From positions 39,720 to 103,719 of the forward strand of contig JANQLU010000108.1 of NCBI GenBank assembly GCA_028280445.1: 64,000 nucleotides of DNA, read 5' to 3'. Below the pieces are notes generated by a model. That model was not told the origin of the DNA and made no database searches. It saw nothing but the letters and a program-made list of their open reading frames with translations. A program made the translations under genes and the position numbers. How positions within the stretch are numbered: the first letter of the stretch is position 1; the number at the start of each line of letters is the position of its first letter. Shown here piece after piece: positions 46,182 through 55,858 of this stretch. Origin of the DNA: Pirellulaceae bacterium (GTDB lineage: Bacteria > Planctomycetota > Planctomycetia > Pirellulales > Pirellulaceae).

Positions 46182-47792
46182 GTGAAACCGATTCGTTTTG
46201 GATTACGATCACTATTGTTGGTTGTCGTTGTGTCAGGCATCATTTGTGGTGTCGTGGGCGGTCGCTACCATAGCTACAAAGCCAAGAAAAAATTGGTTGC
46301 GGACATCCAGCGGATTGGCGGACGTGTTTCGTATGTCTCTTCGATTGGCGACGGACAGACAGATGTTTTGTTGGATTATCCTCCCGAATTCCGAACATAC
46401 TTGTTTAACAGTTCGACTTTTCGAATTCGTGAACTGAGCCTGACCTGTTCCAACGCCACTCGCCAGCATCTGATCCAGGCTATCAAACGTTTGGAGCCTG
46501 TCGAAGTTCTCAATCTCCGTGGCTTCGATGATGCATCGATCCAACATTTTTCGATCTCAGACAAATTAGTCAAACTAATCTGCTATTCGCCGGAGCTTAC
46601 GAAACGCGGATTCGAACATCTATTGTCCCAGGCATCACTCAAAGAGATTGAGATTGGCGTTTCTCATTTACCTGATGTCGTCGATCTGGTTTTGAAATGC
46701 GAAAAATTGGAACACTTGAAAATCTTGTGTCGCTCCCCATCAACAATTTCATCCCAGCAATTTGAAAAACTCACGCAGCTCAGCCAATTGACGACGGTTC
46801 AGTTGTCAAATATTTATGTCGATGGTGATTTATCGAATCTCAACGACCTGAAAAAACTGGTCGAATTCAAAGCAACGGGTGCATCGCAGCAGGGGATTGG
46901 CGATGTCGATTTCAACGGCAAACTCAAAAAACTCGATTTGAATTGGCATCGAGGCCAGGTTCAATTGTCTCGCAAAAACTGGCCGCGCTCGTGGATGACG
47001 ATTAATTTGATTTCCGGTCGACCGATCGACTGGCCAGAAATTGCAAAGGCCAAATATCTGAAACAACTGATTTACGCCGGAGACCATGTCCATCTCAAAA
47101 AATTTGGATCTGCCGGAACGAACGACCACCTGGAATCGATTGAAATCCGCGCAAACGCTTCATCATTTTCCAACGATGGAATTCCAACGGGATCCGATTT
47201 TTCAGAGCTCAAAAAAATTCGATTGGATTTTCCGGAAGCCGATCAAGCCTTTCTGGAATCCATTGGACTGATCGATCAAATCGAAACGATAGAAATCAAT
47301 TCGAGAAAACCTTTTATACCGTCAACCCATTTGACACTGACCGACCCCTTGCACCGCCGATCCAATTCGCGAAAACAAAGACAATTCAACAAACTCAAAC
47401 AACTTTGGATCCGTTCGTCGGATGCCAATCTGATTTTGAAACGACTGAGTACATTGCCTGAATTACAAGATCTGGTGTTTGAAAATATCGACATAAAAAC
47501 GATTCAGTTCGAAAAAATTCATTCGAGCCAAAAACTGCGATCGATCAGTTTTCTCAACTGCAAAGTTGATCCTGAGCAATTGTCTCAAATTCTGGCCCAC
47601 CCCAGTTATCCCGTGATTCGATTTCACGATTCGACCGGTTGGTTTGACTACTACGATCAAGTCTCGGAAGCCGTTTTAGAAAATCCAAAATTGAAAATAA
47701 CCGTCTCGGACAAATACGGAATTCACGACATCCAGGAAGAGTTTGCCTGGAACCATCTATTGTCTGGCGTCTTGCTGGATATCGGATGGTAG
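46182..47792 (+). CDS. Leucine-rich-repeat-like hypothetical membrane-anchored protein
   Basis: A 536-residue protein. The N-terminus KPIRFGLRSLLLVVVVSGIICGVVGG is the basic-R-S-L-L-hydrophobic anchor common to many planctomycete hypotheticals. The rest has loosely periodic leucine-rich units of about 22-26 residues (LEHLKILCRS, LSQLTTVQLSN, LNDLKKLVEFK, FNKLKQLWIRS, LPELQDLVFEN), as in LRR proteins. GTG start at 46182. No neighbour suggests a partner. Surface or periplasmic by inference. Confidence 0.65.
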   Translation: MKPIRFGLRSLLLVVVVSGIICGVVGGRYHSYKAKKKLVADIQRIGGRVSYVSSIGDGQTDVLLDYPPEFRTYLFNSSTFRIRELSLTCSNATRQHLIQAIKRLEPVEVLNLRGFDDASIQHFSISDKLVKLICYSPELTKRGFEHLLSQASLKEIEIGVSHLPDVVDLVLKCEKLEHLKILCRSPSTISSQQFEKLTQLSQLTTVQLSNIYVDGDLSNLNDLKKLVEFKATGASQQGIGDVDFNGKLKKLDLNWHRGQVQLSRKNWPRSWMTINLISGRPIDWPEIAKAKYLKQLIYAGDHVHLKKFGSAGTNDHLESIEIRANASSFSNDGIPTGSDFSELKKIRLDFPEADQAFLESIGLIDQIETIEINSRKPFIPSTHLTLTDPLHRRSNSRKQRQFNKLKQLWIRSSDANLILKRLSTLPELQDLVFENIDIKTIQFEKIHSSQKLRSISFLNCKVDPEQLSQILAHPSYPVIRFHDSTGWFDYYDQVSEAVLENPKLKITVSDKYGIHDIQEEFAWNHLLSGVLLDIGW

Positions 47793-47875
47793 TCGGCAGG
47801 TTCAATCGATTTGCGATCATCAATGCGCTACAATAATGTAATTCATTGATTTTTTCGCGAACGTTTGAGTAAACC

Positions 47876-48847
47876 ATGCGACGTTTTCACCCAGTGGCAA
47901 AATACTGTCGTCAAACATTCGCATTACATTTCGACTCTCGTACGGCGTGCAGTTTCGCGTTGCTGATCGTCCTTTTGTTGACCGGTTGCCCCGCTGACCC
48001 GCAACCGGTGACAACCACGAAACACAAAACAACTCAAGCATTTGGCATTTATTGGCCGCCGCGAAATCTGGCGAGCACCTCGCGATTGAAATCGACCCGT
48101 CCGTTGCTCGATGGCAATTTGTCGATAACCAATCCTCCGGAACACCCCAATCGCTTTGGAATTCACATTTCGTTGACACGGCCCCAGGACGATGAAAGCC
48201 GCCAACGTTGGAATCGCACACTCGCTTTCCCCGAATATTCCTGGATGGCAAAAGTTCGTGTATGGGATCAAGACAAAAAATGGCTGTGGCCCAATCTTCC
48301 TTTTTTGCTAACCGCTCATGGCGAGGAACACGTCACCCGATATGGAGGCATTGACCCGGGAAAGGGAATTGACAACGACTTTGCCGCGATCTTCATGCGC
48401 CCCTTGGGTCGCGATTCGCGTCCTTTGAAAACCCCGTCGGAAAGCGATTCGCCATCGCTCGTTTCTGCTCAATGGCAGGCCGCCGATACCACCGCACCCG
48501 GTGATAAAACATCCATCGTTCATACCGCGCATTCGGATGATTTTTTTATCGATATTGGCGACGCCGGAAAACTCAAATCGGGAAAAATCGGAATTTGGTT
48601 GATCTATGCGGACTTCTTGGGTTCCAGCGTGCCACGAGATTGGCCGCAAGGAAAAGAATATGCGGGTGGGATTCTGGCCTATTTCGAAATTGACTGGACG
48701 CGAAAAACTGATGGAACATTCGAATTTCAAATCGAACATCTCACTCCACCATCAGAAACTGGATTTGATTGGGAATCCTGGTCCACCGGAACGTCAGCAT
48801 TGAAAAAACGTCTGCTGTTGAACTACGAGAACATTTTGAACGAGTAA
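47876..48847 (+). CDS. Predicted lipoprotein, hypothetical
   Basis: A 323-residue protein with a hydrophobic segment and a lipobox, LLIVLLLTGCPAD, near residue 35-45; the cysteine would be lipid-modified. The region after it is rich in Trp, Asp and Pro with a likely beta structure, and no family signature was recognised. The ATG start is preceded by GAGTAAAC. It is convergent with the uracil-DNA glycosylase gene, stops 26 bases apart. Confidence 0.6.
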   Translation: MRRFHPVAKYCRQTFALHFDSRTACSFALLIVLLLTGCPADPQPVTTTKHKTTQAFGIYWPPRNLASTSRLKSTRPLLDGNLSITNPPEHPNRFGIHISLTRPQDDESRQRWNRTLAFPEYSWMAKVRVWDQDKKWLWPNLPFLLTAHGEEHVTRYGGIDPGKGIDNDFAAIFMRPLGRDSRPLKTPSESDSPSLVSAQWQAADTTAPGDKTSIVHTAHSDDFFIDIGDAGKLKSGKIGIWLIYADFLGSSVPRDWPQGKEYAGGILAYFEIDWTRKTDGTFEFQIEHLTPPSETGFDWESWSTGTSALKKRLLLNYENILNE

Positions 48848-48873
48848 TCGTTCTGGTTCAGCGTTTTGTTTTC

Positions 48874-49470
48874 TCACTTGAGAATACTGCGTACCCGACG
48901 TTTAACATATCGCAGCACATCCGTCTCAAACCATGGATTGTTCTTCAACCACCGATTGTTGCGAGGACTGGGGTGCGGCAGTGGCAATTTCGTGGGTGTG
49001 AATTCTTTCCACGCTTTTACCGTTGCCGTCAAAGTAGACTTGAGTTGTTCGCCCAAGTAGTAGGCCTGGGCGTAACGGCCAATCAACAATGTGAATTTCA
49101 CGTTTGGCAATTGTTGCAGCAACGGTTCATGCCACAGTTCGGCACATTCGGGTCGAGGAGGTAAGTCACCGCCTTTGCCAGTACCCGGATAGCAAAATCC
49201 CATGGGGACGATCGCCACCTTGGACGGATCGTAAAAATCTTCGACGGTCAATCCCAACCAATCACGCAATCGATTTCCACTTGGGTCATCCCAGGGCACT
49301 CCGGTATCGTGGACCCGTTTTCCAGGTGCCTGCCCGATAATCAACAGCCTCGCCTGACGCTGGGCCGCGACAATCGGACGAGGCCCCAGGGGCAAATGTT
49401 CTGTGCAATGACTACATTTTCTGATGTCGGCCAACAGTATTTTGAGTTGCGTTTTTTTTCTGTTTGACAT
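48874..49470 (-). CDS. Uracil-DNA glycosylase family protein
   Basis: About 198 residues of the COG1573 group. LLIIGQAPGKRVHDTGVPWDDPSG is the active-site GxAPG region, CSHCTEHLPLGPRP includes one C-x-x-C, and PLPHPSPRNNRWLK the C-terminal H-P-S-P motif. The four cysteines that hold the Fe-S cluster in family 4/5 enzymes are not complete, so a smaller UDG-like group is possible. It removes uracil from DNA or is a related base-processing enzyme. Start ATG 49470; GTG 49479 is an alternative. Confidence 0.8.
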   Translation of the reverse strand: MSNRKKTQLKILLADIRKCSHCTEHLPLGPRPIVAAQRQARLLIIGQAPGKRVHDTGVPWDDPSGNRLRDWLGLTVEDFYDPSKVAIVPMGFCYPGTGKGGDLPPRPECAELWHEPLLQQLPNVKFTLLIGRYAQAYYLGEQLKSTLTATVKAWKEFTPTKLPLPHPSPRNNRWLKNNPWFETDVLRYVKRRVRSILK

Positions 49471-49870
49471 GAAATCCACCGACCGAATTGAAAAAGCTGA
49501 TAAGTTGAAAAAAGTCGAAGTTCACATCCGTCGAACAAGGTAATCATATCGGCAATCGGAGTCACCCAGCCGTACGATGTGCCACCCGATCTGAAACCTT
49601 TTCAGACATCGACGATCACAAAGACGGACTCTTGCGATCGAAAAATTTCACTTCAACGGAGCCTTGTTTTATAGGGTTTTTGGGCGACTTCGAGTGATTT
49701 GCCAGAAACTTGCTACCAAATCCTGATTTTTTTTAAAAATTGCCAATGGCTCAGCCTCCCGTCCCTCAATTCTCGAATGACACACAGCCCATCAAAAAAA
49801 ACTCGTTTGAATTGCTGTTGATTCCCCAGGTGTTTCGCACTGAACGATCTAGCGTTGGTCGCAGACGTTG
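49471..49870. other. Divergent intergenic region of 400 bases
   Basis: Between the divergent glycosylase and the Cys-Pro-Cys gene. A short hairpin, TCTGAAA-CCT-TTTCAGA (49590-49606), stands out and might be an operator or a weak regulatory stem. The rest is AT-rich (TTTTTTTAAAAATTGCC near 49729-49745). No gene found. Confidence 0.45.
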
Positions 49871-50515
49871 ATGATTCGGCGTCCGTTCAAAACAAAAACG
49901 GATGAAATCATGTTTTGGGAAATTACATTCAAATCAATTGGATTTGCGGCATTGATCGCGATGTTCGGATTTGGAACGTTCGTGCTGACCGACTATTCCA
50001 GTCGACCTGCCCCCACCGGAGAAATACTGGAAAACCTCGAACACTTAGATGACTCTCAATTCATTCTGAATCGACGCGACAACGAATCCACCGTTGTTCT
50101 GTTTTACCATCCACATTGTCCATGTACGTTTGCTACCGCACGCTGTCTCCAACGGCTCAGCACAGATTTCAAGACGCGCCCGCAAATCATCGCATTGGCG
50201 TATTGTCCCGAGGATCAACCCGATCGCTGGATTGAATCGTCGACAACACGGCAATTAAAAAAAATCGCCGACGTACGCGTCGTCATCGATCGTGATGGCT
50301 CAATTTGTCAACAATTTGGAGTCACAACGTCTGGGCACACGCTCATTTATGGACCTGACGCGGAACTGCGTTTTAGTGGTGGCATCACGCCCTACCGAGG
50401 CCACGAAGGATATTGCCGAGCATCAACGGCATTTATGCAACACCTCAATCATCCGCAAAAACATCCAACCAATTGGCCAGTCTTCGGCTGCCAAATTACC
50501 TCGAACAATCAATGA
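49871..50515 (+). CDS. RedB-like thioredoxin-fold protein with CPC motif
   Basis: A 214-residue protein with one N-terminal membrane helix (SIGFAALIAMFGFGTFVLT, about residues 22-40) and an extracytoplasmic thioredoxin-like domain. The active site is FYHPHCPCTFATARCL (H80, H82, C83, C85, C92): a Cys-Pro-Cys rather than Cys-x-x-Cys, with nearby histidines that could bind metal. ALAYCPEDQPD has a further cysteine and TSGHTLIYGPDAELRFSGGITPYRGHEG the cis-Pro-side region. The stop overlaps the ATG of the sensor kinase (ATGA), so it probably acts as a redox partner or sensor input. ATG 49871; TTG 49868 or ATG 49910 are possible. Confidence 0.72.
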   Translation: MIRRPFKTKTDEIMFWEITFKSIGFAALIAMFGFGTFVLTDYSSRPAPTGEILENLEHLDDSQFILNRRDNESTVVLFYHPHCPCTFATARCLQRLSTDFKTRPQIIALAYCPEDQPDRWIESSTTRQLKKIADVRVVIDRDGSICQQFGVTTSGHTLIYGPDAELRFSGGITPYRGHEGYCRASTAFMQHLNHPQKHPTNWPVFGCQITSNNQ

Positions 50516-53235
50516 CCATAATGGACAATCCAGAAAATAATTTGAACTCTAACGGCACGGACCAATTGTTCCTGTCGCGCTACGAAAAAGAGTGTGATCG
50601 CGTGCATTGGTTTATCTGCTGGCTGATGGTCGCGCAGTGGTTTTTAGGAATCACTTTTGCAGTTTTCTATTCGCCGTTGACGTGGATCGGCCAGCAATAC
50701 GAAGTCCACGTGCACGTATGGGCGGCGATCCTGATGGGCGGATCGTTTTCTGGATTTGCAATTCTCTGGCTTCGAATGTTTCCGCATGCCGCTCATTCAC
50801 GGCATGTGGTTGCCATTATTCAAATGCTTTGGTCGGCTCTTTTGATTCATCTGTCTGGCGGACGGATCGAAACCCACTTTCACGTATTTGCCTCATTGGC
50901 GATTTTAAGTATCTACCGGGACTGGAAAATCATGATCACGGCGACGATTGTCATCGCGTTGGATCATATTGTCCGCGGCATTTTTTATCCGCTTTCAGCT
51001 TTTGGAATCGTGACCGAAAGCCCCTATCGCTGGATCGAACATGCTGCTTGGGTCATTTTCGAAGTTTCGTTTTTAGTGCCAGGCTGTATCCGGCGGCGAA
51101 ACGAAATTCGTGAGCTTTGCAATCGGCAGACCGAAATCGAGGAAGCCAAAACAAATGTTGATCGTAAAGTTGCGGAACGAACGATCGACCTGGTTGCGGC
51201 CAATCAACGACTGGCCGAAAAAACAACCGAAGCGGAAGTGTTGGCGTTGGTCGCCAAGCATACGCACAATGCTGTTGCGATCACCGACCAAAACGGTGAG
51301 ATCACCTGGGTCAACGACGCCTTTGAATCACTAACCGGCTACGAACGCGATGAAGCGAAAGGGCTCAAAGTCGGATTGTTTGGTCGAGGAGAATATACTG
51401 ATCCCGAAACCGTCAAACACATGGAGCAACAACTGGCCAATGGGCAAGGATTTGACGTCGAATTACTCCAGTATGGAAAATCCGCCGTGCCATACTGGTC
51501 CTCTCTCGAAGTGCGTCCCATCTGTGATATTGATGGATCAGTGACCAAGTTTATTTCGATCGAAAGTAACATCTCAGAGCGTAAACGCGCTGAATTGCGC
51601 CTCAAAAAACTGGCCAAAGATCACCAGCAACAAACATCGACGCTCGACGCCGTCTTGCAAAGTATTCCCGATGGAATTCTGGCGGCCGATGAAAACGGAA
51701 ACATGATTTGCTACAACCAACGAGCCGTGGAAATGCTCGGTGCGCTGGCCAACGACTACAGTTCTTCGGCCGACTGGCCTGAAGATCACGGGTTGTTCGA
51801 AGTTGGCGGTACCGAACTGATCGCTAACCACAAATTGCCTTTGTTCAAAGCCATGAATGGTGAAACGGTTAAAAACCGTGAAATGATCGCAAGAAAATCA
51901 GACTCCGACATCTTGATCTCAGCCAATGCGCGGCCGCTGAATTCGGATGCTACCGGGGGAGGTGGAGTTTGCGTTTTCCGAGACATCACCAAGGAACGTC
52001 AAAAAGAAAACGAAATGCGTTCGTTGCGAGTCGCCGTCGACAATGCGAACGAAGCGATGTTTACCGTCGATTCCAACGGACGATTTGTCGGAGTTAATAA
52101 TTTCGCTTGTCAACGTCTCGGATATAAACGTTCGGAATTACTCGAACTTTCCGTGACGGATATCTGCAAAAATCCGCCGTTCGAATCATGGGAAGAGCAT
52201 TGGAATAGAATCAAAAATCAGCGAAACGTTTTGATCGAAACGGAATATACGACGAAAAACAAAGAAATTGTTCCGATCGAAGTCTCGCTGGTCTTTGTCA
52301 CGTATGGTGGATCGGAATTTGTATTTGCATTTGCCCGCGATATCACCGAACGGAAAAGCGCCGAAACCGAACGCGAACGACTGGCTCTCGAACTTCAGTC
52401 GGCGGCTCGAGAAGCGGGCATGGCCGAAATTGCAACGGGTGTCCTCCACAACGTCGGTAACATTCTCAACAGCGTCAATGTCTCGGCCGGTGTGATCCGA
52501 CGTCAATTCGAACAAAGCGCCTTGAGCAATCTGGAAAAAGTCTCGCGGCTGATTCAAGATCATCAGTCGGAGTTTGCTGATTTTGTCCGAGACAACCAAC
52601 GCGGACAAAAATTACCTCACTACATTCAGAAAGTTACCGAAGCACTTTGTTGCGAACGACAACAAGTCAACGAAGAATTTTGTGATCTCATTAAAAACAT
52701 CGACCACATCAAAGAAATCGTAACGGTCCAACAATCGATGGCAAAAAGTTCCGGGCTCCAACAGGAATTGCGTGTCAGCGACCTCATCGCCGATACCTTG
52801 ACCGCCAGCAAAGGTTCGTTGGCCAGGCACGGTATCAATATCGTTCAAGAAATCGAAGACCCGGACGCGACGATCGTTTCCGACAAACACAAAGTTCTGC
52901 AAATCCTGATCAACCTCATCAAAAATGCCAAAGACGCGTTGGTTGAAAACGCAACACAGCATCCGGAAATCAAAATCAAATCAACAACGACAGGCGATCG
53001 CCTGGCAATCCAAGTGATCGACAACGGAATCGGAATCCCAACAGACAAAATCAACAAGATTTTCCAAAACGGTTTCACCACAAAACACAGCGGCCATGGA
53101 TTTGGCCTGCATAGTAGCGCTAACGCCGCTACCGAACTGGGCGGTTCACTGACCGCCGCAAGCGACGGAATCGGAAAAGGTGCAAGGTTTGAACTTTGTC
53201 TACCTCAAAAATTGCTGGCATGCCCCGTCGGTTAA
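50512..53235 (+). CDS. Integral-membrane multi-PAS histidine kinase
   Basis: About 907 residues. Residues 30-195 hold 5-6 membrane helices with histidines (HVHVW, RIETHFHVFASLAIL, YRDW) that suggest a metal- or quinone-linked sensor. A coiled coil (200-240) is followed by PAS domains at about 245-365, 375-505 and 510-625 (GNEAMFTVDSNGRF begins the third). The H-box is GMAEIATGVLHNVGN (H646), and the ATPase has the N box (LINLIKNAKDAL), G1 (IQVIDNGIGIP) and G2 (GHGFGLHSSANAATELGG). The LHNVGN box differs from classical HE-[ILV]RTPL. Overlaps the CPC gene by ATGA and precedes the REC-GGDEF-EAL gene by 41 bases. Confidence 0.9.
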   Translation: MTIMDNPENNLNSNGTDQLFLSRYEKECDRVHWFICWLMVAQWFLGITFAVFYSPLTWIGQQYEVHVHVWAAILMGGSFSGFAILWLRMFPHAAHSRHVVAIIQMLWSALLIHLSGGRIETHFHVFASLAILSIYRDWKIMITATIVIALDHIVRGIFYPLSAFGIVTESPYRWIEHAAWVIFEVSFLVPGCIRRRNEIRELCNRQTEIEEAKTNVDRKVAERTIDLVAANQRLAEKTTEAEVLALVAKHTHNAVAITDQNGEITWVNDAFESLTGYERDEAKGLKVGLFGRGEYTDPETVKHMEQQLANGQGFDVELLQYGKSAVPYWSSLEVRPICDIDGSVTKFISIESNISERKRAELRLKKLAKDHQQQTSTLDAVLQSIPDGILAADENGNMICYNQRAVEMLGALANDYSSSADWPEDHGLFEVGGTELIANHKLPLFKAMNGETVKNREMIARKSDSDILISANARPLNSDATGGGGVCVFRDITKERQKENEMRSLRVAVDNANEAMFTVDSNGRFVGVNNFACQRLGYKRSELLELSVTDICKNPPFESWEEHWNRIKNQRNVLIETEYTTKNKEIVPIEVSLVFVTYGGSEFVFAFARDITERKSAETERERLALELQSAAREAGMAEIATGVLHNVGNILNSVNVSAGVIRRQFEQSALSNLEKVSRLIQDHQSEFADFVRDNQRGQKLPHYIQKVTEALCCERQQVNEEFCDLIKNIDHIKEIVTVQQSMAKSSGLQQELRVSDLIADTLTASKGSLARHGINIVQEIEDPDATIVSDKHKVLQILINLIKNAKDALVENATQHPEIKIKSTTTGDRLAIQVIDNGIGIPTDKINKIFQNGFTTKHSGHGFGLHSSANAATELGGSLTAASDGIGKGARFELCLPQKLLACPVG

Positions 53236-53276
53236 TCACAAAGTAACAATTTATGAATTACCACAGCGTTTGAGCG

Positions 53277-55196
53277 ATGGATTTTACAATGAGTTCCAAT
53301 TCGAAATACCGACTCCTGATTGTCGATGACAATCCGGCAATTCACACCGATTTTTGCAAGATTCTTTCGTTCGAAGACGATTCAGAACTTCAAATGGCGG
53401 AAGAAGAACTGTTTGGAGCTTGTTCCGAGTCCACGCCTGCGCCAATGCCATTTGAATTCGTCATCGACTCGGCGTTTCAAGGCGAAGAAGCACTGCAGAA
53501 AGTCGTGGAAGCTAACAATGCGGATCAGCCTTATTCATTGGCATTTGTTGACATGCGAATGCCACCAGGATGGAACGGATTGAAAACGATCCAGGAACTC
53601 TGGAAAGTCGCACCCAATCTACAAGTTGTGATCTGTACGGCTTACACCGACAGCACCTGGCAAGAAATTTGTGCGCAGCTGGGCCATTCCGACAATCTGC
53701 TGATTCTGAAAAAACCTTTTGACGAAATGGAAGTCTTGCAACTCGCCGTCGCGCTGACCAAAAAATGGGCGGTCACTCGAAAAGCCGATTTGAGACAACG
53801 GGACCTCGAACAACTGGTGGAAAAACGGACAGCCGAACTCCGACATGCCGCAGCCCACGATCCACTGACCGATCTGGCCAACCGCACGAAATTCAACAAA
53901 CGTCTGCTGAGCGCTGTCGAACAAGCCGAATCCCAGGGAACGCTGGCTGCCGTACATCTGATTGACCTCGATGAATTCAAATCCATCAATGACACGCTGG
54001 GACACATGGTCGGCGATCAATTGTTAGTTTCCGTGAGTCAACGATTGCAATCGACGGTGCGACGTGAAGATCTAGTGTGCCGTTTTGGCGGAGATGAATT
54101 CGCAATTATCCAAGAGCCGGTGGCGAATATGAACGAAGTCGATGCACTCGCTCGCCGCGTTCAGGAAGTTTTTTGCGAACCCATCCAAATCGAAAACAAC
54201 TCGGTCATCGTCGATCTCAGTTCCGGCATTGCGATTGCGCCGACAGACGGTACCGCGCCAGTCGACGTCGTCAAAAATGCGGACCTCGCACTGTATCGCG
54301 CCAAAGGCGAAGGGCGAGGTTGCTACCGATTTTTCAAAGCGGAAATGGATCGCAAGATTCAATCCGAACGCCAACTGGCCGTTCGATTGAAAAAAGCGGT
54401 CAAACAGGAACAATTTGTGTTGCACTACCAGCCACTGTTCCAAGCGAAATCTTGCACGGTCTGTGGCTTCGAAGCACTGGTTCGTTGGCGCGATCCGGGC
54501 CGAGGCCTCGTGTCGCCAAGCAACTTTATTTCCATTGCCGAAGAATCGGGTTTGATTGTGCCTCTCGGTGAATGGATCATTAGTCAAGCATGTGAGCAAG
54601 CCGCTAAATGGCCCACTTCGATGCGCGTTGCAGTCAACGTTTCCGCCATCCAATTCCGCAGCGGTGGTTTGGTCGAAGCGATTGAAAAAAACCTGATGTC
54701 AACCGGTATCTCGCCCGACAGAATCGAAATCGAAATTACAGAAACTGTTTTACTGAGAGATTGCGAAGAGTCGCTAAATACACTTCATGAAATTCATGAC
54801 ATGGGCGTCAGAATTGTCTTGGACGATTTTGGAACCGGATATTCATCGTTGAGCTACCTGCGACGTTTTCCATTTGACAAACTCAAACTTGACAAATCTT
54901 TTGTCAACGATGTTGATTCCGATCCCGATGCGCACGCTATCGTTCGCGCGGTTGCAAACCTGGGCGAATGCTTAGGCATCGAGACAACTGCCGAAGGTGT
55001 AGAAACCGACGCGCAACTCGAATTGGTCATCGACGCCGGGTATCAACAATTCCAAGGCTACCTGTACGCCAAACCAATGCCCGTAGCAGACATCGAACGC
55101 GAATTCTTTTCCAGCGGCAACGTTCCCACAATCGCAACCGTTCCCGTCAACCCATTGGCAGAAATGTCAAACAATATTGACAACCTAAATTATTAG
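53277..55196 (+). CDS. Response regulator with GGDEF and EAL domains
   Basis: A 639-residue protein: REC (residues 10-165), GGDEF (185-350) and EAL (360-620). The receiver has the DDN acidic pair and phospho-site in FVDMRMPPGWNG (D92), with an unusual insert of about 30 residues after helix 1 (EEELFGACSESTPAP). The GGDEF motif (271-275) and EAL motif (399-401) are both intact, with LDDFGTGYSSLSYL and AEGVET of the active EAL site, so c-di-GMP synthesis and degradation are both chemically possible. It follows the kinase by 41 bases and is its likely target. Confidence 0.93.
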   Translation: MDFTMSSNSKYRLLIVDDNPAIHTDFCKILSFEDDSELQMAEEELFGACSESTPAPMPFEFVIDSAFQGEEALQKVVEANNADQPYSLAFVDMRMPPGWNGLKTIQELWKVAPNLQVVICTAYTDSTWQEICAQLGHSDNLLILKKPFDEMEVLQLAVALTKKWAVTRKADLRQRDLEQLVEKRTAELRHAAAHDPLTDLANRTKFNKRLLSAVEQAESQGTLAAVHLIDLDEFKSINDTLGHMVGDQLLVSVSQRLQSTVRREDLVCRFGGDEFAIIQEPVANMNEVDALARRVQEVFCEPIQIENNSVIVDLSSGIAIAPTDGTAPVDVVKNADLALYRAKGEGRGCYRFFKAEMDRKIQSERQLAVRLKKAVKQEQFVLHYQPLFQAKSCTVCGFEALVRWRDPGRGLVSPSNFISIAEESGLIVPLGEWIISQACEQAAKWPTSMRVAVNVSAIQFRSGGLVEAIEKNLMSTGISPDRIEIEITETVLLRDCEESLNTLHEIHDMGVRIVLDDFGTGYSSLSYLRRFPFDKLKLDKSFVNDVDSDPDAHAIVRAVANLGECLGIETTAEGVETDAQLELVIDAGYQQFQGYLYAKPMPVADIEREFFSSGNVPTIATVPVNPLAEMSNNIDNLNY

Positions 55197-55212
55197 GCGG
55201 TGTTGTTTTTTA

Positions 55213-55470
55213 AAGGCGAGGCTCCGAGAGGGCGAGGTTCCGGGAGGGCGAGGCTCCCGCCGAGCCAAAGTGCGACGGATGGGAAAGCGAGGCTCCCGCC
55301 GAGCCTGATCTTGTGAGCGGCAAGGCGCTAGCCGCCGGTTCGAAGCGCTAACAAACCGGCGCCTTGCCGTTCACGGGTGGTTTTGTCACGGCCGAGAGTT
55401 CGTCCAATACGGCTCGGCAGGAGCCTCGCCCTCCCGAAGCCTCGCCCTTCCGGAGCCACACTCTCCCGAC
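55213..55470 (+). repeat. Multi-copy GGGAGGGCGAGGCTCC palindromic repeat cluster
   Basis: This repeat-filled gap (55197-55858) has at least four direct copies of GGCGAGGCTCC/GAGGCTCCCGCCGAGCC on the left (55213-55305), a perfect-looking palindrome of GTGAGCGGCAAGGCG and its complement CGCCTTGCCGTTCAC at 55313-55374, and complementary copies (GAGCCTCGCCCTCCCGAAGC) at 55411-55456. The whole could fold into a long hairpin after the GGDEF-EAL gene. The remaining 390 bases to the next start show no gene; AT-rich DNA near 55590-55700 probably holds the promoter. Confidence 0.85.
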
Positions 55471-55858
55471 ACCTCTCCAAACCTCAACCCACGTCCGCAA
55501 ACAAATCCCCAAGAAAAAATTTGCTGGCTTCCCCAGAAGATTTTCTTTTACTTCACTGCCACTGCGCAATTAAGAAACCTAAGCCACGACAAGACTGCAC
55601 TTTCGCGCAGCTTAAAGTCAGCCGTTTTAAATTTTGCGTTATCGATCCGTCGTTCAGCAACTTGCTAACAAAACTGATTATTTCTCAAAAACGCTGAATA
55701 AACATCTCGACCAATCGCTACCGCTGACAAGATCGCCAGATTTCACGTGATCGAAGCGCTAAAAAAACATTCAATCCAGTCGGTGCCAAAAATGGCTGGC
55801 GTTTCAAAAACCGAGGGATACGTTTTTTTGCGTCTAACAATTTTTGAGAAATCTAAAC

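Noticed and set aside
55364..55697. Open frames in the 55 kb repeat cluster
   Set aside because: They translate GC-rich repeat units; no start signal or family resemblance.
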